From Acidimicrobiaceae bacterium (GTDB taxonomy: Bacteria > Actinomycetota > Acidimicrobiia > Acidimicrobiales > Aldehydirespiratoraceae), in NCBI GenBank assembly GCA_009843735.1, contig VYCW01000118.1:1-64000 (forward strand): 64,000 bases of DNA. Reading direction: 5' to 3'. The translations under genes were made by a program, and so were the position numbers. The stretch's first letter is position 1. Every line of letters starts with the position of its first letter. Positions 1 to 9,947 of this stretch are shown here, in pieces. The notes under the pieces are model-generated. The model was given only the letters and a program-made list of their open reading frames with translations, did no database searches and was not told where the DNA came from.

Positions 1-1
1 C

Positions 2-2185
2 GCAAACACCCCACCCGCAGACGAGTCCACCAGGTCACTGGGGATCTGGTCGCGCATTTCCACCAAGCTCTACATGGGCATCGGCGGGGCGGTCGCCATG
101 ACCCTGGCCGCCAGCCTCGTCGGCTGGTTCTCCTTCAACCGGGTGGGCGATGCGCAGAGGCGGGTCAACGAGGGCAGCGTGCCCGAGCTGGCCGCCGCAT
201 TCCAGGTCGCTCAGTACGGCGGCATCCTGGCCAACGCGGCCCCCAGCCTGGCCGCAGCCTCGTCGTCGCTGGAGCTCTTCCAGGAGAGCCAGCGGGTCGA
301 TGAGACCGTGCTGACCTTCGAGGAGCAGATGACCATCCTCCAGCAGGGCGACAGCAACAGCGCCAGCGTGGCGCAGATCCGCCTCAGCGCCGACATGCTC
401 ATCTCCAACATCGAGGAGATCCGCAGCGAGGTCTCAGCGAGACTCCAGCTGATCGACCAGCGAACCGCTCAGCAGGGCGAGCTGGTGGGGTTGCGGAACC
501 AGGTGAGCGCAGTGCTGGTCCCCGCCATCGACGATCAGCTCTTCTACACCTTGACGGGCTACACCGAGCTGGACGGCGCTCCGGTCGCCCGATCCGAGCA
601 CTTCTCCGAGGCAGAAGTCTTCCGCTACCGTCGCCTTGCCGAGCTGGAGGCCGACGCCAACATCGCCTCGGACCTACTGGCCACCGGGTTCACCCTCTCC
701 GACGCGAGTCTGCTGGAGCCGCTCAGGGAGCGATTCGAGGTGGCAGCCAGCCGGATCCAACGGAACCTGGCGACGCTGGTGGGCACGCGGTTCCACGCCG
801 ACGCCGCGCCGATCTTTCAGCGGCTGCTCGATCTGGGACTCGGCTCCATCAACTCCTTCGATCTGGCTGCAAGAGAGTTCGCGATCCTGGACCGGAATGA
901 GGAACTGCTCGCCCAGAACAATCAGCTCGCGCTGACGCTGGTGTCCGAGGTCGACAACCTGGTGGGTGACTCCCAGGCCCGGGCTGCGGAGGCCACCGCC
1001 GCGTCCGAGCAGGCCATCACCACGGCCAGGACGATCCTGCTGGCGATCAGCGCCGTGAGCGTCCTGGGGGCGCTCCTGATCGTCTGGCTGTTCGTCGGCA
1101 GGGTCCTTGTGCGACGCATAGGCCTGCTGTCGGACTGGATGCGCCGGATGGCGGGCGGTGACCTCGAGGTGATCGTCCCGATCAGCGGCCGGGACGAGGT
1201 CGCCGACATGGCCGCCACGCTGGAAGTGTTCCGGCGCCACGCCCTGGAGGTGCAGCGCCTCAACCTGGTGGAGCAGCTCGCTGACGAGTTGCAGGGCAAG
1301 AACGAAGAGCTCGAAGGGGTCCTAGCCGAGTTGCACAAGGCCCAGGACCAGATAGTGACCCGGGAGAAGCTGGCCGCTCTGGGCGAGCTCACTGCCGGCG
1401 TCGCCCACGAGATCAAGAACCCGCTCAACTTCGTCAAGAACTTTGCCGAGGCATCCAATGAGCTGATCGACGAGCTCAAGGAGCTGCTGGAGGACATAGG
1501 CGGGGACCTCAGCGACGACAACAAGGACTACATCAACGAGATCGCGGGCGACCTGACCGGCAACGTGGAACGCATCCGCTCCCACGGTGAGCGGGCCGAC
1601 CGGATCGTGCGCGACATGCTCATGATGGGCCGCGACTCCGGTGAGTGGCAGCTCACCGACATCAACGGCCTCATCGAGCAGCACGCCCAGCTGTCCTTCC
1701 ACAGCGCCAGGGCCCTGGATCCCGACTTCCAGCTGGACATCCAGCAGGACTTCGACCCGGACGTCGGCTCGCTGACGGTCATCGCCCAGGACCTGGGGCG
1801 GGTCTTCCTGAACATGGTGACCAACGCCGGCCATGCAACCAAGGAGCGCCACCTCTCCGAGGTCGCGGCCGGCAACGAGGCCTTCCAGCCGACCATCTGG
1901 CTCAAGACGGTGCGGTCCAACGAGCACATCGAGGTTCGCATCCGCGACAACGGCACCGGGATGCCACCCGACGTCATCGAGAAGATCTTCAACCCCTTCT
2001 TCACCACCAAGCCCACCGATCAGGGCACCGGGCTGGGTCTCTCAATCTCGAGCGACATCGTGCGCCGCCACGGCGGCAACATCCAAGTCGAGTCCGAGCC
2101 GGGAGAGTTCACCGAGATGATCATCACCCTGCCGATGGAGGCACCCGCGGAGGCCAGCGCCACCGACGGCGACTCCTGGGTCTGA
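2..2185 (+). CDS. Sensor histidine kinase (extracytoplasmic sensor, TM, HAMP, HisKA, HATPase_c), 5'-truncated by window edge
   Basis: ORF 74..2185 stays open upstream in frame to position 2 (ANTPPADESTRSLGIWSRISTKLYMGIGG...); HisKA motif GELTAGVAHEIKNPLNF; N/G boxes NMVTNAGHAT, DNGTGMPP, FTTKPTDQGTGLGLSIS. Confidence 0.93.
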   Translation, partial: ANTPPADESTRSLGIWSRISTKLYMGIGGAVAMTLAASLVGWFSFNRVGDAQRRVNEGSVPELAAAFQVAQYGGILANAAPSLAAASSSLELFQESQRVDETVLTFEEQMTILQQGDSNSASVAQIRLSADMLISNIEEIRSEVSARLQLIDQRTAQQGELVGLRNQVSAVLVPAIDDQLFYTLTGYTELDGAPVARSEHFSEAEVFRYRRLAELEADANIASDLLATGFTLSDASLLEPLRERFEVAASRIQRNLATLVGTRFHADAAPIFQRLLDLGLGSINSFDLAAREFAILDRNEELLAQNNQLALTLVSEVDNLVGDSQARAAEATAASEQAITTARTILLAISAVSVLGALLIVWLFVGRVLVRRIGLLSDWMRRMAGGDLEVIVPISGRDEVADMAATLEVFRRHALEVQRLNLVEQLADELQGKNEELEGVLAELHKAQDQIVTREKLAALGELTAGVAHEIKNPLNFVKNFAEASNELIDELKELLEDIGGDLSDDNKDYINEIAGDLTGNVERIRSHGERADRIVRDMLMMGRDSGEWQLTDINGLIEQHAQLSFHSARALDPDFQLDIQQDFDPDVGSLTVIAQDLGRVFLNMVTNAGHATKERHLSEVAAGNEAFQPTIWLKTVRSNEHIEVRIRDNGTGMPPDVIEKIFNPFFTTKPTDQGTGLGLSISSDIVRRHGGNIQVESEPGEFTEMIITLPMEAPAEASATDGDSWV

Positions 2186-2196
2186 CGGGCCGGCGC

Positions 2197-4524
2197 TCAG
2201 GCGCTCACCGGCGGATTCGAGCGCTCCGAACTCCCCTCGACGTCGAGGTTGGGCAGGATCCGGTCCAGCCAGCCCGGCAGCCACCAGTTGCGGGCCCCGA
2301 GCAACTCCATGGTCGAAGGCACGATGAGCATCCGGACGAGGCTGGCGTCGACCGCCACCGCGGCCGCCAGGCCGAGACCGAACATCTTGATGGCTCGCTG
2401 ATCCTCGAGCACGAAGCTGCCGAACACGAACACCATGATCAGCGCGGCGGCCGTGATGACCCGGGCCGTGGCGGCCAGCCCGTCGGCAACAGAGTTCACC
2501 GCGTCGCCGGTGCGCTCGAACTCCTCCTTCATCCTTGAGAGCAGGAAGACCTCGTAGTCCATGGACAGGCCGAACAGCACCGCGAACAGCATCATCGGCA
2601 TGAACGGCTCGATCGGTCCCGGCTCGATGCCCACGAGGCTGCCCAGCCAGCCCCACTGGAACACGGCCACCAGAACGCCGTAGGCCGCGCCGATCGAGAG
2701 CATGTTCATGATGACCGCCTTGAGCGGCACCACCAGCGAGCGGAATACGGCCATCAGCAACAGGAAGGAGGCGCCCAGCACCGCGATGAAGAACACCGCG
2801 GTGCGCGACTTCAGGAAGTCGCTGACGTCAGCCTTCACCGCCACCAGCCCGGTGATCGCGGGATCCAGGCCCGTGCCCGCAGTGGCTGCGGGGATCACCG
2901 CGGTGCGGAGGTGCTTGACGAGTTCCTCGGTCTCGGCGGCCTGAGGCCCGGTCGCCGGCCGGACCTCGATGGCGGCTGCGGTCGGCGCCAGCGGGCTGTT
3001 CGGGATGGCCGGGCTGACGAATACGACTCCGTCGGTAGCCGCAAGGGCCTGTCCCAGACGGTTCAACTCCGCCATCTGGGAGCTTCCCGATACCTCGGTC
3101 ACCACCAGCAAGGGACCGTTGGCGCCCACTCCGAAGCCGTCGACCAGCAGCTCATAGGCCTTCCGGGTCGTGGTCTCGGCGGCGTAGTTGCTCTCGTCCG
3201 CGAAGCCGAACCGCAGAGCCAGCACCGGTGCGGCCAGCAGCAGCAGGAGCAGGGTACCGCCGACGGCGAACACCCAGGGCCGGGCCTGCACGGTGCGGCT
3301 CAGGCGGTACCACCCGGTCTCACGCAGCGGCCGGACCTGACGTGGCTCCAAGCGCCTTCGCAGCGGGTTCCGGTCCCGCCCGAAGAGTCCGATCACCAGC
3401 ACGATGATCGCCGCGGGCAAGGCTCCGGCCAGTGGCTCGATACCGGCCCCGAATCCGAACAGGGACACGCTCAGGAGGACGGCGGCCACCATTCCCCGGA
3501 CGCGGGTGACGGTCATGCGGTCGCCCAGCAGGACGATGAGCGAGGGCAGCAGCGTCACCGATCCGACCATCACCACCGCCACTGTGGCGGCTGCGGCCAC
3601 TCCGAAACCGGTGACGAACGGGATGCCGATGAACAGCATCCCCAGCAGCGACACGACGACAGTCGCTCCCGCGAAGATGACGGACCTGCCCGCGGAGTCG
3701 AGCGCCACCACCAGCGCCTGCTCACGCCCGTGACCCTCGCCCAGAGCGTCCCGGTAGCGGGTGATGATGAACAGGGCGTAGTCGATCCCCACCCCCAGCC
3801 CGATCATCAAGCCGATGGCCGGCGCGAAGTCGGGCACGGTCATGAAGTTGCTGAAGGCGATGATGGCCGCTGCGCCGATCCCGACGGTGACCAGCGCCGC
3901 GCCGACGGTCACTCCCATGGCCACCACCGAGCCCAGCACGGCGATCAGGATGAAGACGGCGAAGGCCAACCCGATGGCCTCGGACTCGGGCGGCCGCAAC
4001 TCCGCGAACCAGATGCCGCCGACCTGCACATCGAGCCCATCGACGGAATGCAGGTCGAGCTCTTCGATCAGGCCCTCGATGGTCCTCCCCATGTCCTGGG
4101 CCTCAGTGCCGCTCGTGCCGGGTGGGAGGCTCACGTCGGCGTATGCGATCCGGCCCGCCTCGGGGCCGTCACGGGCGATGCGGAGCGGTCCTACCAGCGG
4201 GTCGTAGGGCGAGATCAAGCTGGTCTCCTCCAGCGCCCTCACCCGATCGAACAGGTCGTCCATCGCAGCTCTCACCGCAGGATCGTCGACCCCCTGCTCC
4301 GCCCGGAACACGATGGTCCCGCCGGGGCCGGCACCCGCGCCGGAGAAATGGCGCTTGAGGAGGTCGTTCCCGTCGTGGCTCTCGGTGCCGGCGATGGCCA
4401 GGTCGCCGCTGTAGGCCTCCCCGAGGTTCCTGGCGACACCCAGGATCGCGAACAGGATCAGGAGCCATGTGACGACGCCCCACCACGGGTGGGCGAAGCA
4501 CCAGCGAGCCAGCCGGACGTACAT
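2197..4524 (-). CDS. MMPL/RND family transporter
   Basis: 775 aa, two 6-TM repeats with MIGLGVGIDYALFIITRYRD and GLSMDYEVFLLSRMKEE motifs typical of MMPL. Confidence 0.93.
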   Translation of the reverse strand: MYVRLARWCFAHPWWGVVTWLLILFAILGVARNLGEAYSGDLAIAGTESHDGNDLLKRHFSGAGAGPGGTIVFRAEQGVDDPAVRAAMDDLFDRVRALEETSLISPYDPLVGPLRIARDGPEAGRIAYADVSLPPGTSGTEAQDMGRTIEGLIEELDLHSVDGLDVQVGGIWFAELRPPESEAIGLAFAVFILIAVLGSVVAMGVTVGAALVTVGIGAAAIIAFSNFMTVPDFAPAIGLMIGLGVGIDYALFIITRYRDALGEGHGREQALVVALDSAGRSVIFAGATVVVSLLGMLFIGIPFVTGFGVAAAATVAVVMVGSVTLLPSLIVLLGDRMTVTRVRGMVAAVLLSVSLFGFGAGIEPLAGALPAAIIVLVIGLFGRDRNPLRRRLEPRQVRPLRETGWYRLSRTVQARPWVFAVGGTLLLLLLAAPVLALRFGFADESNYAAETTTRKAYELLVDGFGVGANGPLLVVTEVSGSSQMAELNRLGQALAATDGVVFVSPAIPNSPLAPTAAAIEVRPATGPQAAETEELVKHLRTAVIPAATAGTGLDPAITGLVAVKADVSDFLKSRTAVFFIAVLGASFLLLMAVFRSLVVPLKAVIMNMLSIGAAYGVLVAVFQWGWLGSLVGIEPGPIEPFMPMMLFAVLFGLSMDYEVFLLSRMKEEFERTGDAVNSVADGLAATARVITAAALIMVFVFGSFVLEDQRAIKMFGLGLAAAVAVDASLVRMLIVPSTMELLGARNWWLPGWLDRILPNLDVEGSSERSNPPVSA

Positions 4525-4564
4525 CAGCCCCTACCGGTCGGCCAAGGGTCGCCCGCTCCCCGCC

Positions 4565-5794
4565 TCACCACCAGCGGGACTCCTCGGAATGTATGTGGTC
4601 GGGGAGCTTGTAGTCGATGTCCAGCTCCTGCAGCGCCGACACCTCGAGCAGCGTGTTGAACGCGGTGAAGCTCGACTCCCTGGACAGCTTGGGGAACCGC
4701 TTCTTCAGGAACTGGTGGTAGCGCCGCTGGAAGCGGAACCACGGCAGCACGCCGAAGGTGTGGTTGGGCGGGTACTGGAGATTGTCGGCCATCGGGTTGC
4801 CGATCATGGCCCGCGACACCAAGAAGACGTACTTGGCGAGCTTCCGGCGGGCGGCCGGCTCGGTGATGCCCGCGACCACCGGGGCCGAGTTCACCAGCGA
4901 GTTGGCCAGGACGACCGACTCCATGCCCGGATCGGGCTCGCACAGCCCGCCCACCCTGAACAGCTCCAGGGCGTCGTCGTAGTCGTGGTAGAGGATCGTC
5001 TCGGGGATCCCCATCAGGTACCCCGAGTACCGCCAGACGGCCATGAAGCCGTCGCGCTCGGTGTCGTCGTAGGAGGCGCCCAGGCCCTTCATGTGCTGCA
5101 GCATCCTCGCGGAGAACGAGGTGAGCGCATACCCGACCTGGGCCGCGCTGAGGGGCACCCCCTGCGCCGCGGAGTCCCACTCGTCGGAGTCGTTGAAGAG
5201 CTGCCGGACCTTGGCGTGGACCAGCCGGATCCGCACCGAGAGCCTCCAGCCGTCGCCCCGAGTCTCCAAGCCTCCCGGGAGGAGTATCTCGATCATGTGA
5301 CGGTTGTTCTGCCGCAGGCGCCTGACCCCCTGGTCGCGCAGTCTCCCGGTGATGAAGAAGGACTTGGCGATGGTGGTCGAGAACCCCTCGACCAGCACCC
5401 CTCCCAGCATGGCGGCCAGGCACGCCGACGAGTCGCGATGGAAGGCGCGGATCCCGTCGGCGAACTCGTCGTAGTCGACCCAGTCCGGGACGGTCTCCAA
5501 CTCCTCGATGAACGCATGCACGCCAGCCGGCGCGTCGTCCAGCGAGGGATCGTCGGGGTTCTCGATGGCCGCCCGTATGAACCGGTCGGCGTCGCGCAGC
5601 GGCACCTCACCGAGCTGCACCATCATCTCGTCGCACACCGGATCGGCGATCATCGTGTGGACGATGTAGTTCCTGGCCCGCTCAGGATCCACACGCCGGG
5701 CCCGTTCGTAGGACTCGACGTAGTCGGAAGGTACTACTAGTGATGCAACGCGGTCAGCGGCACCGGAATCCGCTGAGGGGTCATCCTGCACCAT
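4565..5794 (-). CDS. Oxygenase MpaB family / DUF2236 protein
   Basis: 409 aa; DUF2236-like architecture (VPDWVDYDEF, GVLVEGFSTTIAKSFFITGRL, RLVHAKVR). Confidence 0.65.
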   Translation of the reverse strand: MVQDDPSADSGAADRVASLVVPSDYVESYERARRVDPERARNYIVHTMIADPVCDEMMVQLGEVPLRDADRFIRAAIENPDDPSLDDAPAGVHAFIEELETVPDWVDYDEFADGIRAFHRDSSACLAAMLGGVLVEGFSTTIAKSFFITGRLRDQGVRRLRQNNRHMIEILLPGGLETRGDGWRLSVRIRLVHAKVRQLFNDSDEWDSAAQGVPLSAAQVGYALTSFSARMLQHMKGLGASYDDTERDGFMAVWRYSGYLMGIPETILYHDYDDALELFRVGGLCEPDPGMESVVLANSLVNSAPVVAGITEPAARRKLAKYVFLVSRAMIGNPMADNLQYPPNHTFGVLPWFRFQRRYHQFLKKRFPKLSRESSFTAFNTLLEVSALQELDIDYKLPDHIHSEESRWW

Positions 5795-5882
5795 CGATGA
5801 CGCGCCTTTCCGGGTAATGCACCTGACACAACCGGATCAAGCGTACCGCCGTGCATCGAACGGCGCGTATGCGGAAGCGGGC

Positions 5883-7214
5883 TCAGCTCCAGGGATATGG
5901 GGAGTTGCTCACCGGGTGGAGCTTGCCCTCGGCGTAGCGCGACCACCGGAACGGCTCCAGCAATGCCTGGGGCTCGCCCAGCAGCTCGGAGGCCACGAGC
6001 GTGCCGACGCCGATCATCTTGTAGCCGTGGTTGGAGTCGGCGATGAAGTAGACGTTGTCGCAGAACGTGTCGAACACCGGGAAGTTGTCGGGCGAGAAGC
6101 TGCCGATGCCGCCGGAGGGCTCGGTGCTCATGAGATGCGACTTGCCCTCGAAACGCTTCTGGCAGTGGGCCAGCGCCGCGGTCCACGTGCGGTAGAAGTC
6201 CTCGCCCACGATGAAATCGGGGGAGTCGGGCCCGTACGGGTCGACGGCCACCTCGGAAGCAGGCTTGTCCACGATGTAGGGCATGTAGCCGCCCTGCACG
6301 CCGCCGAAGCTGAAGTCGGGCTTGTAGTAGATGCCCCACGGGCCCTCGGTGACCAGCCCGTCGGGGTCGTAGAGAGGCGCGTCCGTGTCGACGTGGACCA
6401 CGGGCGGCATGTTGCCGTCATTGTCGGTCAGGAAGCCGGGATCGACACCGAGGGTGCCCTCCTGCAGGCACATGTAGGTCCAGGTGGGCCGGCGGTGCAA
6501 CTGGCCGTCGCCGCCGAGCACGTCGACGGTGAAGGGAAGGTCGAGCATGGCCCAGATCTGCTGGACCCATGGCCCCACCGCCACCACCACATGGTCGCAG
6601 GCCACCGGGCCCTGGTCGGTCAGCACCGCGGTGACCGCTCCGGACGCATCCCGGTCGAACCCGGTGACGGTCACGCCGCCCACCACCGCGACCCCTTCGG
6701 CCTCGGCCTTCTGGAGCAGCCCCTTGAGCGACGCCATGTTGTTGGCGTAGCCGCCCCGGTGCTCATGCAGCACGCTGGTGATGCCCTGGGCCTGCCAGTC
6801 GTCGAAGATTCCCCGCATGTAGCGGGTCGAGGCCTCAGCGCCCTCGACGAACGTCGAGGAGTACCCGATGGCCCTCTGCTGCTCGTGGATGGAGGCCACG
6901 TCGGCCCGCATGGCCTCATGGCTGATCTGGAGGTAGCCCACCGGATGGTAGGAGAACGCCTCGGGGTCGCTCTCCCAGACGTCCACGCAGTGGGCCATGA
7001 GCTCGCGCATGGCCGGCTGGAAGTAGTTGTTCCGGACGACGCCGCAGGCGATGCCCGAGGCGCCCGCGCCGACACCGGTCTTGTCGATGACGACGACGTC
7101 GCCGCCCGACCCCCGTCCCGACGACCTGAGGTCGCGGGCCAGGTTCCAGCCGGTGGACAGGCCGTGGATGCCGGCACCGATGATCACGTAGCGCGCGGAG
7201 GCGGGAAGTCCCAT
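5883..7214 (-). CDS. FAD-dependent oxidoreductase, sarcosine oxidase beta / N-methylglutamate dehydrogenase MgdA-like (DAO family)
   Basis: YVIIGAGIHGLSTGWNLA dinucleotide-binding motif; DAO fold; C-terminal GYKMIGVGTLVASELL; adjacent to glutamate-synthase-like genes. Confidence 0.8.
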   Translation of the reverse strand: MGLPASARYVIIGAGIHGLSTGWNLARDLRSSGRGSGGDVVVIDKTGVGAGASGIACGVVRNNYFQPAMRELMAHCVDVWESDPEAFSYHPVGYLQISHEAMRADVASIHEQQRAIGYSSTFVEGAEASTRYMRGIFDDWQAQGITSVLHEHRGGYANNMASLKGLLQKAEAEGVAVVGGVTVTGFDRDASGAVTAVLTDQGPVACDHVVVAVGPWVQQIWAMLDLPFTVDVLGGDGQLHRRPTWTYMCLQEGTLGVDPGFLTDNDGNMPPVVHVDTDAPLYDPDGLVTEGPWGIYYKPDFSFGGVQGGYMPYIVDKPASEVAVDPYGPDSPDFIVGEDFYRTWTAALAHCQKRFEGKSHLMSTEPSGGIGSFSPDNFPVFDTFCDNVYFIADSNHGYKMIGVGTLVASELLGEPQALLEPFRWSRYAEGKLHPVSNSPYPWS

Positions 7215-7258
7215 GGCCGATTGCCCTCCTTGTCTGCTCGATCCAGCCTAGATACTCA

Positions 7259-7714
7259 TCAGTGACCGGCGGGGGCGGTCCATCCCTCCAGCACCGGCTG
7301 CTTCCAGTCGGTGCCCACGATCGGGGACTCGTCCACCCACGGCCCCAACTCCACCTGCGGGAACTTGCAGTGGATGTCCTTGAGCGTGATCCCGTAGGAG
7401 TTGCCCTCGGTCAGGTGCTTGATGAGCACCTTGCGAGCGATCTCGTCCTCGCGGCCCTCCGGGATGTCGAAGTAGATCTTGAGGAACGAGTTCGAATAGC
7501 GGTCGAACACCGCGGGCACGCCGTCCTCCTCCAGCAGGGTGATGTCCTCGAGCCAGTTGATGTCCTGGCCCGGAGTGGCCGCCAGCAGGTCGATGTCCTC
7601 CACCAGGGACATGTCCTCCTGATATGCGAAGCGCTTCCCGGCCAGTACCTCGGCGTCGATGGCGACCGTGCGGGTCTCCCGGGGGCTCTCACCGGTGCTT
7701 GCCGATCCTGCCAT
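7259..7714 (-). CDS. Conserved-looking small protein of unknown function in the glutamate-synthase-like cluster
   Basis: 151 aa ORF, tightly packed between the FMN-synthase and FAD-oxidoreductase genes on the same strand. Confidence 0.7.
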   Translation of the reverse strand: MAGSASTGESPRETRTVAIDAEVLAGKRFAYQEDMSLVEDIDLLAATPGQDINWLEDITLLEEDGVPAVFDRYSNSFLKIYFDIPEGREDEIARKVLIKHLTEGNSYGITLKDIHCKFPQVELGPWVDESPIVGTDWKQPVLEGWTAPAGH

Positions 7715-7715
7715 G

Positions 7716-9110
7716 TCACAGCCCTCCGTCGATGACGTGCTTGTCGAATAGGTCCCGGATCTCCTGGAGCGTCCGCTCCTCGGTTACGCCGGGGATGTAG
7801 TTGGTCCCGGCCAGGGGCACCTTGGCCATGGCCGCGGCCTCGTGGGTGAGCGCGGCCAGGTCCTCGGGCTCCAGCGAGTGGATGTCGGTCTTGCCGCAGG
7901 CCCGGGCCAGCATCTGCACTTCCATGGTCAGGGTGATCAGGAAGTTGTAGACCCGCAGGGCGGCCTCGTCGACGTCGAGCCGCTTGCGCAACTCGACGTC
8001 CTGGGTGGCCACGCCGACCGGGCAGCGACCGGTGTGGCAGTGGTAGCACTCGCCCGCAGGGACGCCGATGGTGCCCTCGTAGTCGGTGACCCCGGGGATC
8101 TCCTTGTTGCAGTTGAGCGCCATCAGGGCGGCGGTTCCCAGTGCGACCGCGTCGGCCCCGAGGGCCAGGCACTTGGCCACGTCGCCGCCGATCCGGATGC
8201 CGCCCGCCACCACCAGGTCGATGTCATCGGCCAGACCCACGTCCTCGAGGGCCCGGCGAGCCTCGGGGATGGCCGCCATCAGCGGGATGCCGGTCTCCTC
8301 GGTGGCCAGGTGGGGTCCCGCACCGGTACCGCCCTCGGCGCCGTCGAGGTAGATCACGTCGGGGCCGCACTTGGCCGCCATGCGCACGTCGTCGTACACC
8401 CGGGCCGAACCGAGCTTGAGCTGGATGGGGATCTGGTAGTCGGTGGCCTCGCGGATCTCTTGAATCTTGAGCGACAGGTCGTCGGGGCCGAGCCAGTCGG
8501 GATGGCGGGCCGGGGAGCGCTGGTCGATGCCGGCGGGCAGCGACCGCATCTCGGCCACCTGCTCGGTGACCTTCTGGCCCATGAGGTGGCCGCCGAGGCC
8601 GACCTTGCAGCCCTGGCCGATGAAGAACTCCACCGCGTCGGCCAGCATCAGATGATGCGGATTGAACCCGTAGCGGCTCTGGATGATCTGGTAGTACCAC
8701 TTGGTGGACAAGTCGCGTTCCGGCGGGATCATGCCGCCCTCGCCCGAGCAGGTGGCGGTGCCGGCCATGGAGGCGCCCTTGGCCAGGGCCATCTTGGCCT
8801 CCAGCGACAGCGCGCCAAAGCTCATGCCGGTGATGTAGACGGGGACCTCGAGCTCCAGCGGCTTGGCCGCGAAGCGCGAGCCGATCACCGTCTTGGTATC
8901 GCACTTCTCGCGGTATCCCTCGATCACGAACCGGGTGAGCGTTCCGGGAAGGAACACCAGCTCGTCCCAGTGGGGGATCTTCTTGAAGATGGAGAAGCCC
9001 CTCATCCGGTAGCGGCCGAGCTCGGACTTCACATGGATGTCGTTGATGACCTCCGGCGTGAAGATCCGGCTCTTGCCTAGGACGTCGGTGCTCTTGTTGA
9101 CTTCGGCCAT
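7716..9110 (-). CDS. FMN-binding glutamate synthase family protein (MgsC/GlxD-like)
   Basis: GEGGMIPPERD, KLGSARVYDDVRMAAKCGPDVIYLDGAEGGTGAGP, GGIRIGGDVAKCLALGADAVALGTA, CYHCHTGRCPVGVATQ; start refined to MAEVNKS at 9110. Confidence 0.9.
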   Translation of the reverse strand: MAEVNKSTDVLGKSRIFTPEVINDIHVKSELGRYRMRGFSIFKKIPHWDELVFLPGTLTRFVIEGYREKCDTKTVIGSRFAAKPLELEVPVYITGMSFGALSLEAKMALAKGASMAGTATCSGEGGMIPPERDLSTKWYYQIIQSRYGFNPHHLMLADAVEFFIGQGCKVGLGGHLMGQKVTEQVAEMRSLPAGIDQRSPARHPDWLGPDDLSLKIQEIREATDYQIPIQLKLGSARVYDDVRMAAKCGPDVIYLDGAEGGTGAGPHLATEETGIPLMAAIPEARRALEDVGLADDIDLVVAGGIRIGGDVAKCLALGADAVALGTAALMALNCNKEIPGVTDYEGTIGVPAGECYHCHTGRCPVGVATQDVELRKRLDVDEAALRVYNFLITLTMEVQMLARACGKTDIHSLEPEDLAALTHEAAAMAKVPLAGTNYIPGVTEERTLQEIRDLFDKHVIDGGL

Positions 9111-9121
9111 GACTAGTACTC

Positions 9122-9916
9122 CTAGTGGATGACGAGCTTGCGCTCGGAGGGCTCCAGCGCGTCGTAGTTGTGGAGTTGCTTGCCGCACACGAACTTCTGG
9201 AACTCGGGCGCGTCGCCGAGCCCGTGAATGCGGAACTTGCGCTCGATGAGCTCGGTATCGGCGTCGGTCCAGTCGCCCGGCACGCAGTCCACGCCCAGGG
9301 AGCGCACCTTGCCGGCCACGTAGATGGCGCCGTCATACATGGAGTCACCGAGGTTCATGCCGGCGTTGCCGCAGATGATCTGGCGGCCCCGCTGCATCAT
9401 GAATCCGGTGTTGATGCCGACGTCACCGGTGACGATGATGGTGCCGCCCTTCTGGTCGATGCCGGTACGGGCCCCGACGTCGCCCTTGACGATGAGGTCG
9501 CCGCCGCGGATGGCCGCGCCGGTGAGCGACCCCGCGCTGCGCTCGATCGTCACCACTCCGGACATCATGTTCTCGGCCACAGACCAGCCCACCCGGCCGT
9601 TGATGGTCACCTCGGGACCGTCGATGAGCCCGCAGGCGAACCAGCCGGGGCTGCCCTCGAAGTGGATCCGGCAGCGCTTGAGGATGCCCACTGCCAGCGA
9701 GTGCTTGGACGACGGGTTGAGCACGGTCACGTCGGTGACGCCGTCGTTGTAGATGAGCTTGCGCAGCGCCATGTTGACCTGCCGGATGGTCAGCGCGGAC
9801 GCGTCGAAGCGGGCCCGGCCCCCATCGACCTCGATGTTGGTGGGCATGTCGGCATGGGGTTCCACCAGCCCCCGGGCGTCGTAGGAGACGCCGCTGCGAG
9901 AGCCTGAGCCTGGCAT
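9122..9916 (-). CDS. GXGXG-domain protein (glutamate synthase alpha C-terminal-like; MgsB/GlxC-like)
   Basis: Repeated GxxGxxxG beta-helix pattern: GGDLIVKGDVGARTGIDQKGGTIIVTGDVGINTGFMMQRGRQIICGNAGMNLGDSMYDG. Confidence 0.85.
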   Translation of the reverse strand: MPGSGSRSGVSYDARGLVEPHADMPTNIEVDGGRARFDASALTIRQVNMALRKLIYNDGVTDVTVLNPSSKHSLAVGILKRCRIHFEGSPGWFACGLIDGPEVTINGRVGWSVAENMMSGVVTIERSAGSLTGAAIRGGDLIVKGDVGARTGIDQKGGTIIVTGDVGINTGFMMQRGRQIICGNAGMNLGDSMYDGAIYVAGKVRSLGVDCVPGDWTDADTELIERKFRIHGLGDAPEFQKFVCGKQLHNYDALEPSERKLVIH

Positions 9917-9947
9917 CAGACCTCTCCTCTGTGACTGCAGTCCGGGA

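Noticed and set aside
2911-4659. Long plus-strand ORF (582 aa) opposite the MMPL gene
   Set aside because: Antisense to a clear conserved transporter; composition rich in H/G/D/Q/R typical of high-GC shadow ORFs.
5817-7265. 482-aa plus-strand ORF opposite the FAD oxidoreductase
   Set aside because: Shadow ORF; no recognisable domain, low-complexity H/V/G/R composition.
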